A stretch of DNA of 64,000 nucleotides from Macrococcus hajekii (GCF_004359505.1 NZ_SCWE01000006.1:19729-83728), one strand, 5' to 3'. Shown: positions 20,806 to 32,013, counted from the first letter of the stretch. Notes: generated from the letters alone by a model not told the origin. A program made the numbers and translations.

Positions 20806-21948
20806 TTATTTATCTGTAACCTCAAACGCCGCCGGTTTTTCTTCTGTCAAGCCGAAATAATATTTAATATGCGCACAAATACGTGCAGAAGTCTGACCAT
20901 CACCATAAGGGTTGCTCGCCTGTGACATTGAATTATAGATTGTCTCATCTGTCAGCAGTTCTTTAGTCAGTTGATAAATATCTTCTTCTTCAGTACCTGC
21001 GAGTTTTAATGTCCCAGCTTTCACACCTTCCGGACGCTCTGTCGTATCTCTTAAGACGATAACAGGCTTACCAAGTGAAGGTGCTTCTTCCTGGACTCCG
21101 CCCGAATCTGTCAGAATAAAATGACTTCTCGCCGCAAAGTTATGGAAATCAATCACATCAAGTGGTTCAATGAGTTTAATGCGATCATGATCCGCTAAAT
21201 ACAGACCAGCAATTTCACGTACTTTAGGATTCTTATGCATCGGATAAACAACTGTTACATCCTCATGCTCATCGATGATTCGACGTACTGCTTTGAAGAT
21301 ATGATGCATCGGCTCACCAATATTTTCGCGTCGGTGCGCTGTCAGCAGAATAATCTTTTTATCTGCATACTCATCAATGATGTCACTATGATAATCATCC
21401 TGGACAGTAGTTGAAAGGGCATCAATTGCTGTATTACCTGTGACAACAATTCTATCTTCAGGCTTGTTTTCACGTCTTAAATTTTCGGCCGCTTCATCTG
21501 TTGGCGCAAAATGTAAATCAGCTAATACACCTGTCATCTGCCTGTTCATTTCTTCTGGGAATGGTGAATATTTATTAAAGGTACGAAGTCCTGCTTCGAC
21601 ATGACCAATTGCAACTTCATTATAAAAAGCAGCGAGTCCTCCGGCGAAAGTTGTCGTCGTATCACCATGAACAAGGATCATATCAGGTTCGGCTTCCTTG
21701 ATGACATCTTCTAAACCAACGAGCACACGCCCTGTCACTTCAGTTAATGTCTGGCCTGCTTTCATAATATTTAAATCATAGTCAGGCGTGATACCGAATA
21801 TCTCAAGCACTTGATCAAGCATTTCTCTATGTTGTGCCGTCACAACGACGATTGGCTCCAGTCCTTCTTCTTTTTTCAGTTGCAGGACAAGAGGTGCCAT
21901 CTTAATCGCTTCAGGCCTCGTGCCAAATACAGTCATAATTTTCTTCAT
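20806..21948 (-). CDS. mnaA: UDP-N-acetylglucosamine 2-epimerase (non-hydrolysing)
   Basis: A 380-residue GT-B-fold epimerase interconverting UDP-GlcNAc and UDP-ManNAc, used for wall teichoic acid linkage units and surface polysaccharides. Landmarks: MTVFGTRPEAIKMAPLV, VTAQHREMLDQ, VHGDTTTTFAGGLAAFY, HVEAGLRTFNKYSPFPEEMNRQ, LTAHRRENIGEP, LTDSGGVQEEAPSLGKPVIVLRDTTERPEGV. It follows upp by 15 bases in the same direction, as in staphylococci. Confidence 0.95.
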   Translation of the reverse strand: MKKIMTVFGTRPEAIKMAPLVLQLKKEEGLEPIVVVTAQHREMLDQVLEIFGITPDYDLNIMKAGQTLTEVTGRVLVGLEDVIKEAEPDMILVHGDTTTTFAGGLAAFYNEVAIGHVEAGLRTFNKYSPFPEEMNRQMTGVLADLHFAPTDEAAENLRRENKPEDRIVVTGNTAIDALSTTVQDDYHSDIIDEYADKKIILLTAHRRENIGEPMHHIFKAVRRIIDEHEDVTVVYPMHKNPKVREIAGLYLADHDRIKLIEPLDVIDFHNFAARSHFILTDSGGVQEEAPSLGKPVIVLRDTTERPEGVKAGTLKLAGTEEEDIYQLTKELLTDETIYNSMSQASNPYGDGQTSARICAHIKYYFGLTEEKPAAFEVTDK

Positions 21949-21963
21949 TTTAATATCCTCTCC

Positions 21964-22602
<639 letters not shown>

Positions 22603-22609
22603 TCATTTC

Positions 22610-23845
22610 TTATTGATATAAAGGAAATTTTGCGACCAGTTTCTGTACGCGTTCTTTCGCTTGTTTCAGGACAGCTTCATCTTCATGCTGATGCAGGACG
22701 TCTGCGATAATAGCAGCTATCTCTTTCATTTCTTCTTCTTTAAATCCTCGAGTCGTAACAGCTGGTGTACCGATTCGGATACCACTGGTTACAAAAGGAC
22801 TGTTTTCATCAAATGGAATCGTATTTTTATTAGTGGTGATGCCAACCGCATCCAGAGCATGTTCTGCCACTTTACCGGTGAGTCCAAATGTCGTCACATC
22901 CACTGCAAATACATGGTTATCTGTCCCATCTGATACGATACGCAGACCTTTTTCTTTTAAAGCTTCACTTAAAGCCACAGCATTTTTCAGAACTTGCTCC
23001 TGATATTGCCTGAATTCAGGCTTGAGAGCTTCGCCGAATGCAGCTGCTTTAGCTGCGATAACATGCATTAAAGGACCGCCCTGAATACCTGGGAAGATAG
23101 CTTTATCGATTGCTTTGGCATATTCCTCTTTACATAGAATCATACCGCCACGTGGTCCACGCAATGTTTTGTGCGTTGTTGTTGTCACAAAATCTGCATA
23201 AGGCACAGGATTAGGATGCAGACCGACAGCGACTAAGCCTGCAATATGCGCCATATCCACCATCAGTTTCGCACCGATTTCATCAGCGATTGTCTTAAAC
23301 TGAGAAAAGTCAATCTGACGAGAATAAGAAGATGCACCTGCTACAATTAATTTCGGTTTGTGTTCGTGTGCCAGGCGACGAACCTCATCATAATCAATCC
23401 GCTCCGTCTCTTTATCCACTTCATAAGCGACAAAGTGATAATCAATACCGCTGAAGTTAACCTTTGAACCATGTGTCAGATGACCTCCATGTGACAAGTC
23501 CATACCGAGCACTGTATCCCCTACTTCCAGTGCAACACGATAAACCGCCATATTGGCCTGTGAACCTGAGTGAGGTTGAACATTGGCATGTTCCGCTCCA
23601 AAGAGTTCCTTAGCACGATCTCTTGCTAAATTTTCAACAACATCCACATACTCACAGCCACCGTAATAACGCTTACCCGGATAACCTTCTGCATATTTAT
23701 TAGTCAGCACTGAACCTTGCGCTTCCATTACTGCTTCTGAAACAAAATTCTCTGAAGCAATCAGTTCGATGTTATCATTCTGTCTTGCTCTTTCTTTTTC
23801 AATGGCCTCGAATAACATTGCGTCTTGCTGTTTAAGTATTGACAT
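22610..23845 (-). CDS. glyA: Serine hydroxymethyltransferase
   Basis: A 411-residue PLP enzyme converting serine and tetrahydrofolate to glycine and methylene-tetrahydrofolate. The PLP lysine is in [15 protein letters not shown]; also seen are [29 protein letters not shown] and [15 protein letters not shown]. It lies between the TIGR01440 gene and upp in a same-strand cluster. Confidence 0.97.
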   Translation of the reverse strand: MSILKQQDAMLFEAIEKERARQNDNIELIASENFVSEAVMEAQGSVLTNKYAEGYPGKRYYGGCEYVDVVENLARDRAKELFGAEHANVQPHSGSQANMAVYRVALEVGDTVLGMDLSHGGHLTHGSKVNFSGIDYHFVAYEVDKETERIDYDEVRRLAHEHKPKLIVAGASSYSRQIDFSQFKTIADEIGAKLMVDMAHIAGLVAVGLHPNPVPYADFVTTTTHKTLRGPRGGMILCKEEYAKAIDKAIFPGIQGGPLMHVIAAKAAAFGEALKPEFRQYQEQVLKNAVALSEALKEKGLRIVSDGTDNHVFAVDVTTFGLTGKVAEHALDAVGITTNKNTIPFDENSPFVTSGIRIGTPAVTTRGFKEEEMKEIAAIIADVLHQHEDEAVLKQAKERVQKLVAKFPLYQ

Positions 23846-23864
23846 AATCCTTCCCCCTTAAAAA

Positions 23865-24389
23865 TTATTCATATTGCGCACGCGGTCCTCCAATTAACTT
23901 CGGACGATGCGTCGCAATTGTCACAACTGCCTGTCCTACACGTTCTGTAGTGACACGTACCGGTATCTGTACATGTTTAATGTGCATACCTATTAATGTC
24001 TGACCAATATCGATACCACAATCAGCATGGATGTGTTCTACAACTACGGGTGCAGTCATATGCTGGTAGGCATAAGCGCTCATACTACCGCCTGCCTTTC
24101 TGACTGGTACTACTGACACTGCAGGTACCCTGAGTCGATCTGCAAGCGATTTTTCGAGCGTGATAGCCCGGTTAATATGTTCACAGCCCTGAAAGACGAA
24201 ATGAACCCCTGTTGCATCGGAAATTTCTTTAAATGCCTGAAAAAACATCGCTGCAACTTCGTCGGAACTATTTGTCCCAATACGCTCACCAATGACTTCT
24301 GACGTTGAACATCCAATGATACAGACTTCATCTTTTTTAAAAAATTGAATGGCCATTAGTTCATCAAGTAGTTGTTTAATATCTGTCAT
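23865..24389 (-). CDS. TIGR01440 / DUF436 family protein (YwlG-like)
   Basis: A 174-residue protein of the TIGR01440 family found between rpiB and glyA in Bacillus (ywlG) and Staphylococcus. The ATG at 24389 starts [18 protein letters not shown] and lies 7 bases after GGAG; the longer frame from 24446 only adds residues overlapping rpiB. Conserved text: [44 protein letters not shown] and [23 protein letters not shown]. Function is not established. It overlaps rpiB by 14 bases. Confidence 0.88.
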   Translation of the reverse strand: MTDIKQLLDELMAIQFFKKDEVCIIGCSTSEVIGERIGTNSSDEVAAMFFQAFKEISDATGVHFVFQGCEHINRAITLEKSLADRLRVPAVSVVPVRKAGGSMSAYAYQHMTAPVVVEHIHADCGIDIGQTLIGMHIKHVQIPVRVTTERVGQAVVTIATHRPKLIGGPRAQYE

Positions 24390-24828
24390 TGACCGTCTCC
24401 AGTGCCGTAATTTTGTCAATGCGCTGCTGATGACGGCCCCCTTCATATTCGTTACTCAACCAGGTCTCAACAATCAGAAGAGCGAGCCCTTCACCAATGA
24501 CGCGTTGTCCAAGCGCCAGTACATTAGAATCATTATGACGACGCGTCACCTGTGCAGTGAACACATCGTGGACAAGCGCACAACGTATCCCTTTTACTTT
24601 GTTCGCTGCAATCGACATACCAATGCCTGTTCCACAAACTAAAATCCCCTTATCAAATGCTCCTGAAGTAACCCCTTCACTTACAGGTCGGGCATAATCA
24701 GGGTAGTCAACCGAGTCGGATGAATGGGTGCCAAAGTCCTTGTATTCAATATCGAGTTCATCAAGTCGCTTTTTAATGGCTTCTTTATATTGATAGCCAC
24801 CGTGATCGCTTGCAATAGCAATCTTCAT
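24376..24828 (-). CDS. rpiB: Ribose 5-phosphate isomerase B / RpiB-LacA-LacB family
   Basis: A 150-residue sugar-phosphate isomerase. The start [16 protein letters not shown] at 24828 follows GGGAGG; 14 extra residues in the longest frame are not conserved. Active-site text is [37 protein letters not shown] and [17 protein letters not shown]. It should interconvert ribose 5-phosphate and ribulose 5-phosphate. LacA/LacB galactose-6-phosphate isomerases share the fold, but a single gene in this conserved cluster favours RpiB. Confidence 0.92.
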   Translation of the reverse strand: MKIAIASDHGGYQYKEAIKKRLDELDIEYKDFGTHSSDSVDYPDYARPVSEGVTSGAFDKGILVCGTGIGMSIAANKVKGIRCALVHDVFTAQVTRRHNDSNVLALGQRVIGEGLALLIVETWLSNEYEGGRHQQRIDKITALETVNDRY

Positions 24829-24894
24829 TTCTCTGACCTCCCTTTCCCGAATAGGTTCATTATAGCTCATTTACATTTTTTCCTCGAGCATTTA

Positions 24895-25320
24895 CTAGAA
24901 ATCATTGAGCTTTTCAGCTAAATTGTCAATATGATTCCTTATTTCTGTAAAAGTCTGTTCATAATCAGCCAATGAGCCGCCATATGGATCAGCAATACTT
25001 CGCGCACTATGCGATGCATATTCAGCTAATGTATAAACGTTTGCTGCTTGGAAATGCCGTTGAATAAAATATTTATGACTCTCAGACATGGTTAAAATAA
25101 GATCTGCTTGCGCATCCTGTTCAGTAAATAGACGAGCATGACCCGCTGGTGGTAAATGATGCTGCTGAAGCAGCTGAGCAGAGTGCACCGAAATAGGTGC
25201 ACCTTCAAATGCAGAGATACCTCTTGATTCAAATGAATGATTCTCAATTCGTGCTTTAGCCAGACTTTCCGCTAACGGACTACGGCAAGTGTTACCCGTA
25301 CAGACAAAAATAATATTCAT
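24895..25320 (-). CDS. Low-molecular-weight protein arginine phosphatase (YwlE-type)
   Basis: A 141-residue LMW phosphatase. The catalytic loop is CTGNTCRSP; the Thr in the middle is the residue that in B. subtilis YwlE selects phosphoarginine over phosphotyrosine. The acid is in DPYGGSLADYEQT, matching DPFGGS of YwlE. It probably reverses McsB arginine phosphorylation, which marks proteins for ClpCP. It lies 7 bases after tsaC, the same order as ywlC-ywlE neighbourhoods in Bacillus. In S. aureus the orthologue is called PtpB. Confidence 0.9.
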   Translation of the reverse strand: MNIIFVCTGNTCRSPLAESLAKARIENHSFESRGISAFEGAPISVHSAQLLQQHHLPPAGHARLFTEQDAQADLILTMSESHKYFIQRHFQAANVYTLAEYASHSARSIADPYGGSLADYEQTFTEIRNHIDNLAEKLNDF

Positions 25321-25327
25321 TCATTCC

Positions 25328-26338
25328 CTACTTTCCGGCAGATGCCTTGTCAATTCGGTTCATCAATGCGTCAGTTTGTTCCTGTCGTTTAAATCCGCTG
25401 ATGACAATCTGAGAGATAGCGTCATTATGATCGATACTTCTCAAAACTTCATACAGATGTGCTGCCGCACCTTTAAAATCATGCTCATCTTCACAGAGCG
25501 GATAGAATGTCCCACCCATGATGAGAGATTCAATTGATTTCGGTCCAACTACTGCAATATTCTCTGCGACTTCATAAGGCTGTGTGATCCCACCTTCTAT
25601 CAATTCGACTGGACTCTTAGGCGCATAATGACGATACTTCATACCGGGGGCAATAGGTGCCCCTTCATCAGTATAATCCGCGGCTGTCGTACAACCTGGA
25701 ACAATATCGTTCAGCATGGTCTCAGTCACGGCACCCGGGCGGGCAATTTTAAATGGATACTGTGAGCAATCCAGAACTGTACTTTCAAGACCAATTTCAC
25801 TGTCATCACCGCGTACAATGCCATAAATACGTCCTTCCAGATCTTCATAAACATGATGATAATTAGTCGGTGACGGGCGCCCACTTAAATTGGCACTAGG
25901 CGCTGCAAGTGGGAGCCCACATAGTTCAAGAAGCTGTCGTGCCACTTGATCATTCGGCATTCTAACCGCCACCGTTTCTTTCCCCGCAGTCACTTTAGGC
26001 GCCAGGCTGTCCCTTTTCAATGGCAGAATAAATGATATAGGTCCCGGCCAGAAATAATCCATCAATTGCTGAGCTGAAGGATGAATATCCTGAACAAAAT
26101 CCAGCTGCTGCTGATCATAAATATGAACGATAAGTGGATTGTCACTCGGTCTTCCCTTCGCCGTATAAATTTTAGACACTGCTGCTTCACTTTTGGCATT
26201 TGCAGCTAAGCCATAAACAGTTTCAGTTGGGATAGAAATTAATTCATCTTGTTTAAAACCTTGTATTATTTCAGTAATCTGTGGATATGTGGATAAGTCA
26301 TTCACATAGTTACGCACATCCCAAACGTATGTTTTCAT
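25328..26338 (-). CDS. tsaC: L-threonylcarbamoyladenylate synthase (Sua5/YwlC type)
   Basis: A 336-residue Sua5-type protein: N-terminal YrdC domain (about 20-205; IPTETVYGLAANAKSEAAV, KGRPSDNPLIVHI, PLAAPSANLSGRPSPT) and a C-terminal Sua5 domain beginning after PGMKYRHYAPKSP. It makes threonylcarbamoyl-AMP for the tRNA t6A37 modification. Full-length, with an 87-base gap to prmC that contains DnaA boxes. Confidence 0.94.
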   Translation of the reverse strand: MKTYVWDVRNYVNDLSTYPQITEIIQGFKQDELISIPTETVYGLAANAKSEAAVSKIYTAKGRPSDNPLIVHIYDQQQLDFVQDIHPSAQQLMDYFWPGPISFILPLKRDSLAPKVTAGKETVAVRMPNDQVARQLLELCGLPLAAPSANLSGRPSPTNYHHVYEDLEGRIYGIVRGDDSEIGLESTVLDCSQYPFKIARPGAVTETMLNDIVPGCTTAADYTDEGAPIAPGMKYRHYAPKSPVELIEGGITQPYEVAENIAVVGPKSIESLIMGGTFYPLCEDEHDFKGAAAHLYEVLRSIDHNDAISQIVISGFKRQEQTDALMNRIDKASAGK

Positions 26339-26380
26339 TCAATAATCCCCTCCATTACAAGCTATTTGTTATAAAATAAA

Positions 26381-26424
26381 AAGTTATACACAAATTGTGG
26401 ATAACTTTTTTATTTTGTGCATAA
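26381..26424. promoter_or_regulatory. Cluster of three DnaA boxes
   Basis: Three 9-mers fit TTATNCACA: TTATACACA on plus (26384-26392), TTATCCACA on minus (26396-26404, the consensus box) and TTATGCACA on minus (26416-26424). The first two are inverted and could also fold as a hairpin with T-runs, so a terminator role is an alternative. Confidence 0.7.
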
Positions 26425-26425
26425 C

Positions 26426-27265
26426 TTATTGACACCAGTTGAACCAGATAATGCGGTCAAACTGATTTATATCTTTTTCTATTTTTACATCGATTTGAGG
26501 ATACAGCGCAGTAATATATTTTTCGAGCGCTTTACCTTGAGCATGTCCGATTTCAAAAAGGACGATGCTATTGTCTTTCATGACAAGTGGTAAATCATCA
26601 ATCATTCGTTTATAGAGCGCTAGTCCGTTATCGTCAGCGAAAAGGGCAAGATGGGGGTCATAGTTCAGCACACTGTCAGACATTATTGTCTTCTCGTGTT
26701 CTGCTATATAAGGTGGGTTAGAGATCAGCATATCAAGTTTGATATGACATTCAATAATAGGCTCCAGTAAATCTCCCTGTAGAAACTTCACTTCAGCTCC
26801 TAATTTTTCAGCATTGTGCGCTGCGACAGTAAGTGCCTGTTCACTGATATCAACGGCCAGCACATCTGCATTCGCTTCAAGTGCCAATGTGATAGCAATA
26901 CAACCGCTTCCTGTTCCGATATCTGCCACCGTACCGCCCAGATGAGCCAGTGCTCTTTCCACTAGTTCTTCCGTCTCTGGTCTCGGCACAAGCACATCAT
27001 CTGTCACTTGAAATGGACGACCATAAAAAAGCTGAAATCCTGTAATATGAGCAAGAGGAACACCTGCTGCCAGCTGTTCCACTCCCGCTTCATATAAGCC
27101 ACGCATTTCCTGCGTGATTTCAGAGCGATCCATTACAATATCAAGCTTAGACAGATTGAATAAATCCATCAGCAGCCACTCCGCACCATTTATAGGTACA
27201 CTATGATCACGCAGCTTCTGACGTGCCGGACGAAGAAGTTCACTCGGCTTATAATACACCTTCAT
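26426..27265 (-). CDS. prmC: Peptide chain release factor N5-glutamine methyltransferase
   Basis: A 279-residue class I methyltransferase that methylates the GGQ glutamine of release factors. The N-terminal helical domain precedes [12 protein letters not shown], the SAM loop [17 protein letters not shown] and the catalytic NPPY (183-186). It overlaps prfA by 17 bases, coupling modifier and substrate. Confidence 0.95.
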   Translation of the reverse strand: MKVYYKPSELLRPARQKLRDHSVPINGAEWLLMDLFNLSKLDIVMDRSEITQEMRGLYEAGVEQLAAGVPLAHITGFQLFYGRPFQVTDDVLVPRPETEELVERALAHLGGTVADIGTGSGCIAITLALEANADVLAVDISEQALTVAAHNAEKLGAEVKFLQGDLLEPIIECHIKLDMLISNPPYIAEHEKTIMSDSVLNYDPHLALFADDNGLALYKRMIDDLPLVMKDNSIVLFEIGHAQGKALEKYITALYPQIDVKIEKDINQFDRIIWFNWCQ

Positions 27266-28325
27266 TCAACTCTTCAAGTTTAGAAGTCTGCTCCGCTACT
27301 GTCAGCGCTTCGATGATTTCTAACACTTTACCTTCGACAATCTGATCCAGTTTCTGAATGGTCAGGCCGATACGATGATCGGTCACACGATTCTGTGGAT
27401 AGTTGTAAGTACGGATTCGTTCAGAACGGTCACCTGATCCTACTGCTGATTTACGCTGTTCTGCATATTTAGCCTGCTCTTCCTGCAATGTCATATCATA
27501 GACACGTGTTTTCAGCAGTTTAAGTGCTTTTTCTCTGTTTTGAATCTGTGATTTTTCTGAAGAAGTGGCTACAATCCCTGTCGGAATGTGGGTGATACGC
27601 ACAGCAGAATCTGTTGTATTAACGTGCTGTCCGCCTGAACCACTTGAACGATATGTCTCAATTCTTAAATCTTCCTGTTTAATATCAATCTCTACATCTT
27701 CTACTTCAGGTAATACCGCTACTGTCGCAGTAGATGTGTGAATACGGCCGCCACTTTCTGTTGATGGAATACGTTGAACGCGGTGAGCACCATTCTCAAA
27801 CTTCAGCTTACTGAATGCACCGTTACCGTTGATCATAAAGATAATCTCCTTGTAACCCCCATGATCTGCTTCACTCGCTTCCATAATATCGATTTTCCAT
27901 CCTTGTTCTTCTGCAAACTTAGAATACATACGGAATAAGTCACCTGCAAAAATTGCAGCTTCATCTCCTCCCGCAGCTCCTCGAATCTCCATGACAACGT
28001 TTTTATCATCATTAGGATCCTTTGGAATCAGAAGGAACTTCAGTTCTTCTTCAAGTGCCGGTACTTGTGGCTTTAATTCTGCAATTTCCTCTTTGATCAT
28101 CGCTTCTTCTTCAGCATCCTCAGCTTCGCCTATCATTTCAAGCGCTTCTTCCAGCTGCTGTTTCACTATCTTATAATTTCTGAATACCTCTACTGTTTTT
28201 GCTAAGTCAGACTGCTCTTTCGAGTACTGACGTAATTTATTCGGATCCGACACGACATCCGGATCACTTAACAGCTCGTTTAACTGTTCATAACGATCTT
28301 CTACTATTTCTAATTGATCAAACAT
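27249..28325 (-). CDS. prfA: Peptide chain release factor 1
   Basis: A 358-residue RF1 reading UAA and UAG. The start [15 protein letters not shown] at 28325 follows GGAGG; 21 extra residues in the longest frame overlap tdk and are not conserved. The GGQ motif is at about 231-233 in [17 protein letters not shown]; the PxT anticodon-like motif lies near [13 protein letters not shown]. It directly follows tdk. Confidence 0.96.
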   Translation of the reverse strand: MFDQLEIVEDRYEQLNELLSDPDVVSDPNKLRQYSKEQSDLAKTVEVFRNYKIVKQQLEEALEMIGEAEDAEEEAMIKEEIAELKPQVPALEEELKFLLIPKDPNDDKNVVMEIRGAAGGDEAAIFAGDLFRMYSKFAEEQGWKIDIMEASEADHGGYKEIIFMINGNGAFSKLKFENGAHRVQRIPSTESGGRIHTSTATVAVLPEVEDVEIDIKQEDLRIETYRSSGSGGQHVNTTDSAVRITHIPTGIVATSSEKSQIQNREKALKLLKTRVYDMTLQEEQAKYAEQRKSAVGSGDRSERIRTYNYPQNRVTDHRIGLTIQKLDQIVEGKVLEIIEALTVAEQTSKLEELNEGVL

Positions 28326-28326
28326 A

Positions 28327-28914
28327 TTATTCCTCCTCATTCTTTCTGACGATATGGTGTTCACGACATCTGGGTTCATAACTTTCATTGGCTCCGATTA
28401 ATATGAGCGGATCATCTATGCGTGCAGGTTGTCCGTCGATCAGTCGCTGTGTTCGAGACGACGGTGCACCGCATACTGCACAGACAGCCTGTAATTTTGT
28501 GACATGCTCACTGATTGCCATCAGTTCAGGCACAGGATCGAATGGGACACCTTTGAAATCCATATCGAGCCCTGCGACTATCACCCGGTAACCACGGTTA
28601 GCAAGTTCTGTTGCGACTTGAACCACTCCTCTATCGAAGAATTGCACTTCATCAATCGCTACAATATTTACGTCATCATCTACATGTTCCATAATTTCCG
28701 ATGAATCCTTGACATTAAACGCTTCTACTTTAGAGCCGGTATGAGAGACTACCTCATTATTGCTGTATCGATTATCAATCTGCGGCTTGAACACAACCAC
28801 TTTCTGCTTTGCATATAATCCTCTTCTGATTCTTCTGATGAGTTCTTCACTTTTACCGCTGAACATACTACCTGCAATACACTCTATCCAGCCGGCATGA
28901 TAACTTTCGTACAT
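28327..28914 (-). CDS. tdk: Thymidine kinase (type II)
   Basis: A 195-residue enzyme phosphorylating thymidine. The start [15 protein letters not shown] at 28914 matches staphylococcal Tdk and follows AGGTGG. The P-loop GSMFSGKS is at 15-22; DEVQFFD and the zinc cysteines CAVCG and C-R-E-H near the C-terminus are present. It lies one base upstream of prfA. Confidence 0.95.
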   Translation of the reverse strand: MYESYHAGWIECIAGSMFSGKSEELIRRIRRGLYAKQKVVVFKPQIDNRYSNNEVVSHTGSKVEAFNVKDSSEIMEHVDDDVNIVAIDEVQFFDRGVVQVATELANRGYRVIVAGLDMDFKGVPFDPVPELMAISEHVTKLQAVCAVCGAPSSRTQRLIDGQPARIDDPLILIGANESYEPRCREHHIVRKNEEE

Positions 28915-28948
28915 ATAACCTGCCACCTTTTTAACACATAATCGCTTC

Positions 28949-28957
28949 ATTATATCA
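28949..28957 (-). promoter_or_regulatory. Extended -10 promoter of tdk
   Basis: Minus strand TGATATAAT is a consensus extended -10; the -35 region is poor. It lies 35 bases before the tdk ATG and after the rpmE2 terminator. Confidence 0.55.
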
Positions 28958-29018
28958 TAAAAATATAAAGTGAAGAATGCCCGAACAGCTCACTGACAAG
29001 TCCGTATTAAGAACATAC

Positions 29019-29057
29019 AAAAAAAGTCCCAGCATTCATCAGATGAATGTGGAACTT
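29019..29057 (-). terminator. Intrinsic terminator after rpmE2
   Basis: Minus strand: AAGTTCCACATTCAT pairs with ATGAATGCTGGGACTT (a few mismatches), followed by seven T. Confidence 0.82.
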
Positions 29058-29067
29058 CTTACTGCCA

Positions 29068-29325
29068 TTATTCGTTGCTTGATTTAAAACCGAATTTTTT
29101 GTTGAAACGCTCAACACGCCCATCCGCAGATGCGAATTTTTGACGGCCTGTGTAGAATGGGTGAGAATCAGAAGAGATATCTAAACGGATAACTGGATAT
29201 TCGTTACCGTCTTCCCATGTCATTGTTTCATTTGAAGAACGAGTAGAACCGCTTAAGAATTTGAAGTCAGTAGTTGAGTCCAAGAAAATCACTTTGCGGT
29301 ACTCTGGATGAATGCCTTGTTTCAT
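29068..29325 (-). CDS. rpmE2: 50S ribosomal protein L31 type B
   Basis: An 85-residue type B L31: [20 protein letters not shown], then [23 protein letters not shown]. The CxxC zinc pairs of type A are absent, so it does not bind zinc and is the form normally used in zinc shortage or, in staphylococci, constitutively. The start at 29325 follows GGAGC; the longer frame is not conserved. It has its own promoter. Confidence 0.95.
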   Translation of the reverse strand: MKQGIHPEYRKVIFLDSTTDFKFLSGSTRSSNETMTWEDGNEYPVIRLDISSDSHPFYTGRQKFASADGRVERFNKKFGFKSSNE

Positions 29326-29397
29326 TATATTTTCAGCTCCTTTGCCCTGAACCATCTGGCACAGAGTTATTCGTGTTTTACACGTCAATACTTACAT

Positions 29398-29426
29398 ATT
29401 ATAAAGGGATTTAACTGATAATGCAA
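29398..29426 (-). promoter_or_regulatory. Promoter of rpmE2
   Basis: Minus strand TTGCAT (29421-29426), 17 bases, TATAAT (29398-29403), just downstream of rho. An AAGGG/CCCTT inverted repeat overlaps it. No convincing Zur box was seen. Confidence 0.65.
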
Positions 29427-29429
29427 CCC

Positions 29430-30746
29430 TTAAATAATCGGCTTACCACTCTTAGCACTATCGGCTATTCGTGCACCGAGTTGTTCGAAGAAATCTTCAT
29501 TGCTGTCACTCTGTTTAAGTCGTCTCAAGAAACGCTCTGTGAAGTCAGGGGACTCAGTGAAAAGATTGCGTAGCTGCCAGACCATATCCAGTTCTTTTTT
29601 GTCGAGCAGCAGCTCTTCTTTACGTGTAGAACTACGTCTAATATCAATAGCGGGATAGACCCGCTTCTCAGCAAGTTTCCGGTCTAATGTCAGCTCCATA
29701 TTACCGGTTCCTTTGAATTCTTCATATATCATATCGTCCATGCGGGAACCTGTCTCAACAAGCGCAGTCGATAGAATAGTCAGACTGCCACCCGCCTCTA
29801 TATTACGCGCTGCTCCGAAGAACGCTTTCGGTTTATGCAGACTGGCAGGATCAAGTCCCCCTGATAATGTACGGCCACTTGGTGGAATAACAAGGTTATA
29901 CGCACGTGCTAAACGCGTGATGGAATCCATCAGAATGATGACATCTTCCCCCAGTTCAACGAGACGTTTTGCACGTTCGAGTAATAACTCTGCTACCTTG
30001 ACATGATGCTCAGGTGGTTCATCAAATGTAGAGTGAACTACCTCCGCCTGCTCAACTGATCGTTCAAGATCTGTTACTTCTTCAGGCCGTTCACCGACCA
30101 GTAGAATGAAAAGTTTAGCTTCAGGATGATTGGTGCAGATTGCATTGGCGATTTCTTTCAGCAGTGAGGTCTTACCTGCTTTCGGTGGCGCTACAATCAT
30201 GCCTCGCTGACCGAAGCCAATTGGTGTGACAAGATCCATAATCCTAGTTGAATACGCTGTTTTAGTCGTCTCAAGCTTGATGCGTCGGTCCGGGTAAAGC
30301 GGTGTGAGCGCCTGGAAGTGAGGACGCTTTTTCACTTCTTCCGCGTTTTGATCGTTAACGAAATCGACTTGAAGCAATCCATAATACTTCTCATTTTCTT
30401 TCGGGCGGCGGACTTTGCCTGTCACTTTATCGCCTCTTTTGATTTCAAAGCGACGAATCTGGCTGGCAGAAATATAAATGTCCTTCTCACCTTTAGAGTA
30501 ATTGACTGTTCTTAAAAATCCATAGCCATCTGCCTGGATATCATCCAGTACACCCTCCATATAGTAGTTGCCATCCTGCTCCATCTGTTTTTCCATAATA
30601 GCGAGGACGAGCTCTTTTTTATTTAACTTACTGTAATTAACAAGACCTAGTTCTTTTGCGCGTGTCGTCAGCTCTTTAGTCGTGCTGTTTTTGTATAGCG
30701 CATCAAAAGACTCATACTGCGGACTTGTTCGCTGTTTTTCAGTCAT
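29430..30746 (-). CDS. rho: Transcription termination factor Rho
   Basis: A 438-residue hexameric helicase. An N-terminal Rho_N segment (TTKELTTRAKELGLVNYSKLNKKELVLAIME) is followed by the cold-shock-like RNA-binding domain (GVLDDIQADGYGFLRT) and the ATPase with MIVAPPKAGKTSLLKEIA and VIILMDSITRLARAYN. It terminates untranslated and antisense transcripts. Order glpX-rho-rpmE2-tdk is ancestral in Firmicutes. Confidence 0.97.
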   Translation of the reverse strand: MTEKQRTSPQYESFDALYKNSTTKELTTRAKELGLVNYSKLNKKELVLAIMEKQMEQDGNYYMEGVLDDIQADGYGFLRTVNYSKGEKDIYISASQIRRFEIKRGDKVTGKVRRPKENEKYYGLLQVDFVNDQNAEEVKKRPHFQALTPLYPDRRIKLETTKTAYSTRIMDLVTPIGFGQRGMIVAPPKAGKTSLLKEIANAICTNHPEAKLFILLVGERPEEVTDLERSVEQAEVVHSTFDEPPEHHVKVAELLLERAKRLVELGEDVIILMDSITRLARAYNLVIPPSGRTLSGGLDPASLHKPKAFFGAARNIEAGGSLTILSTALVETGSRMDDMIYEEFKGTGNMELTLDRKLAEKRVYPAIDIRRSSTRKEELLLDKKELDMVWQLRNLFTESPDFTERFLRRLKQSDSNEDFFEQLGARIADSAKSGKPII

Positions 30747-30858
30747 AGTACACCTTCTATAAAATTATTATTGATTTCAATGATGATAAGAAAAAGGAAA
30801 AAGAGGAAGTGTTGCGATGAACTTACATAGTCTATCATACTTCATATATTGTCAAAAG

Positions 30859-30885
30859 AAAAATCAGCATGCATCAGCATGCTGA
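30859..30885 (-). terminator. Intrinsic terminator after glpX
   Basis: Minus strand TCAGCATGC pairs with GCATGCTGA and is followed by five T. It separates glpX from rho. Confidence 0.8.
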
Positions 30886-30892
30886 CTCATTA

Positions 30893-31870
30893 TTAAATTG
30901 TATCTGACCCGTCAATCGTAAATCCAGGTTTCTTCTCAAGACTATGACGTCCTTGTACAAAACGGACTGTTCCTGTTTTAGCTCTCATAACCAGTGAATG
31001 CGTCGTTGCAAATCCACCTTTGAACTGAACACCTTTCATCAGTTCACCATCAGTTACAGCACTCGCAGCAAAGATTGCATCGTCACCTTTAACCATATCA
31101 TCCAGCTGCAGGACTGTGTTCGGTTCAATTCCCATTTTGCGACAGCGTTCTTCCTGTTCAGCATCTTCAGGTAAAAGAATACCTTGGAAATCGCCGCCGA
31201 GCGCTTTAATACCTACGGCTGCGATTACACCCTCAGGGGCCCCGCCAGAACCGAAAAGAATGTCAACACCAGTGAAATCAAATGCTGTATTGATAGCACC
31301 TGCTACATCACCATGCTCTATCAACTTGATGCGAGCACCTGTTTCACGAATTTCCTTGATAATTTTCTGATGACGTTCACGATTGAGTAATGTAGCAGTC
31401 ACTTCAGTGATGTCCTTCTTTTTAGCTTTAGCTACAGCATGAAGATTCTCACTAACACTCTTAGTGATATCAACAACGCCTTTACATTCAGGACCAACTG
31501 CAATTTTTTCCATGTACATATCAGGTGCATGCAGTAACGTACCACGATCTCCAACTGCAAGAACAGTCATCGCGTTCCAGCTACCCTCAGCGACAAGAGT
31601 CGTACCTTCCAGTGGGTCGACTGCGATATCGATAGCCGGACCTTCTTTAGTACCAAGCTCTTCTCCGATATAAAGCATAGGTGCCTCGTCCATCTCACCT
31701 TCACCAATCACTACTACACCATCCATCGGAATAGTATCAAAAACCGCACGCATTGCAGTAGTTGCTGCATCATCAGCCTCATTCTTCAGACCCTTACCTA
31801 CCCAGCGCGCACTCTGAAGAGCTGCCGCTTCTGTTACACGAACTAATTCCATCGATAAACTACGTTCCAT
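30893..31870 (-). CDS. glpX: Class II fructose-1,6-bisphosphatase
   Basis: A 325-residue lithium-sensitive phosphatase family enzyme of gluconeogenesis. The ATG at 31870 ([18 protein letters not shown]) follows GGAG at 8 bases; the longer frame adds 7 non-conserved residues. Marks: [36 protein letters not shown], and [22 protein letters not shown]. Confidence 0.94.
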   Translation of the reverse strand: MERSLSMELVRVTEAAALQSARWVGKGLKNEADDAATTAMRAVFDTIPMDGVVVIGEGEMDEAPMLYIGEELGTKEGPAIDIAVDPLEGTTLVAEGSWNAMTVLAVGDRGTLLHAPDMYMEKIAVGPECKGVVDITKSVSENLHAVAKAKKKDITEVTATLLNRERHQKIIKEIRETGARIKLIEHGDVAGAINTAFDFTGVDILFGSGGAPEGVIAAVGIKALGGDFQGILLPEDAEQEERCRKMGIEPNTVLQLDDMVKGDDAIFAASAVTDGELMKGVQFKGGFATTHSLVMRAKTGTVRFVQGRHSLEKKPGFTIDGSDTI

Positions 31871-31971
31871 TATCCATTCTCCTTTATCCATCAGGTTAAT
31901 ATTCGTAAATAGTATAACACATTTAACTTAGCGTTATACCGTATCATTCTAAAAATATGGAGAACAACGTT

Positions 31972-32013
31972 AAAAAACACCGATATTCTGCTAAACAGAA
32001 TATCAGCGTTTTA
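31972..32013 (-). terminator. Intrinsic terminator overlapping the stop of the HxlR gene
   Basis: Minus strand AACGCTGATATTCTG pairs with CAGAATATCGGTGTT, followed by T-rich sequence. The 5' arm includes the stop codon of the HxlR-type gene. Confidence 0.8.

Noticed and set aside
26381..26424. Chromosomal replication origin
   Set aside because: Only three boxes, no dnaA/dnaN genes and no AT-rich unwinding region of the expected kind beside them.
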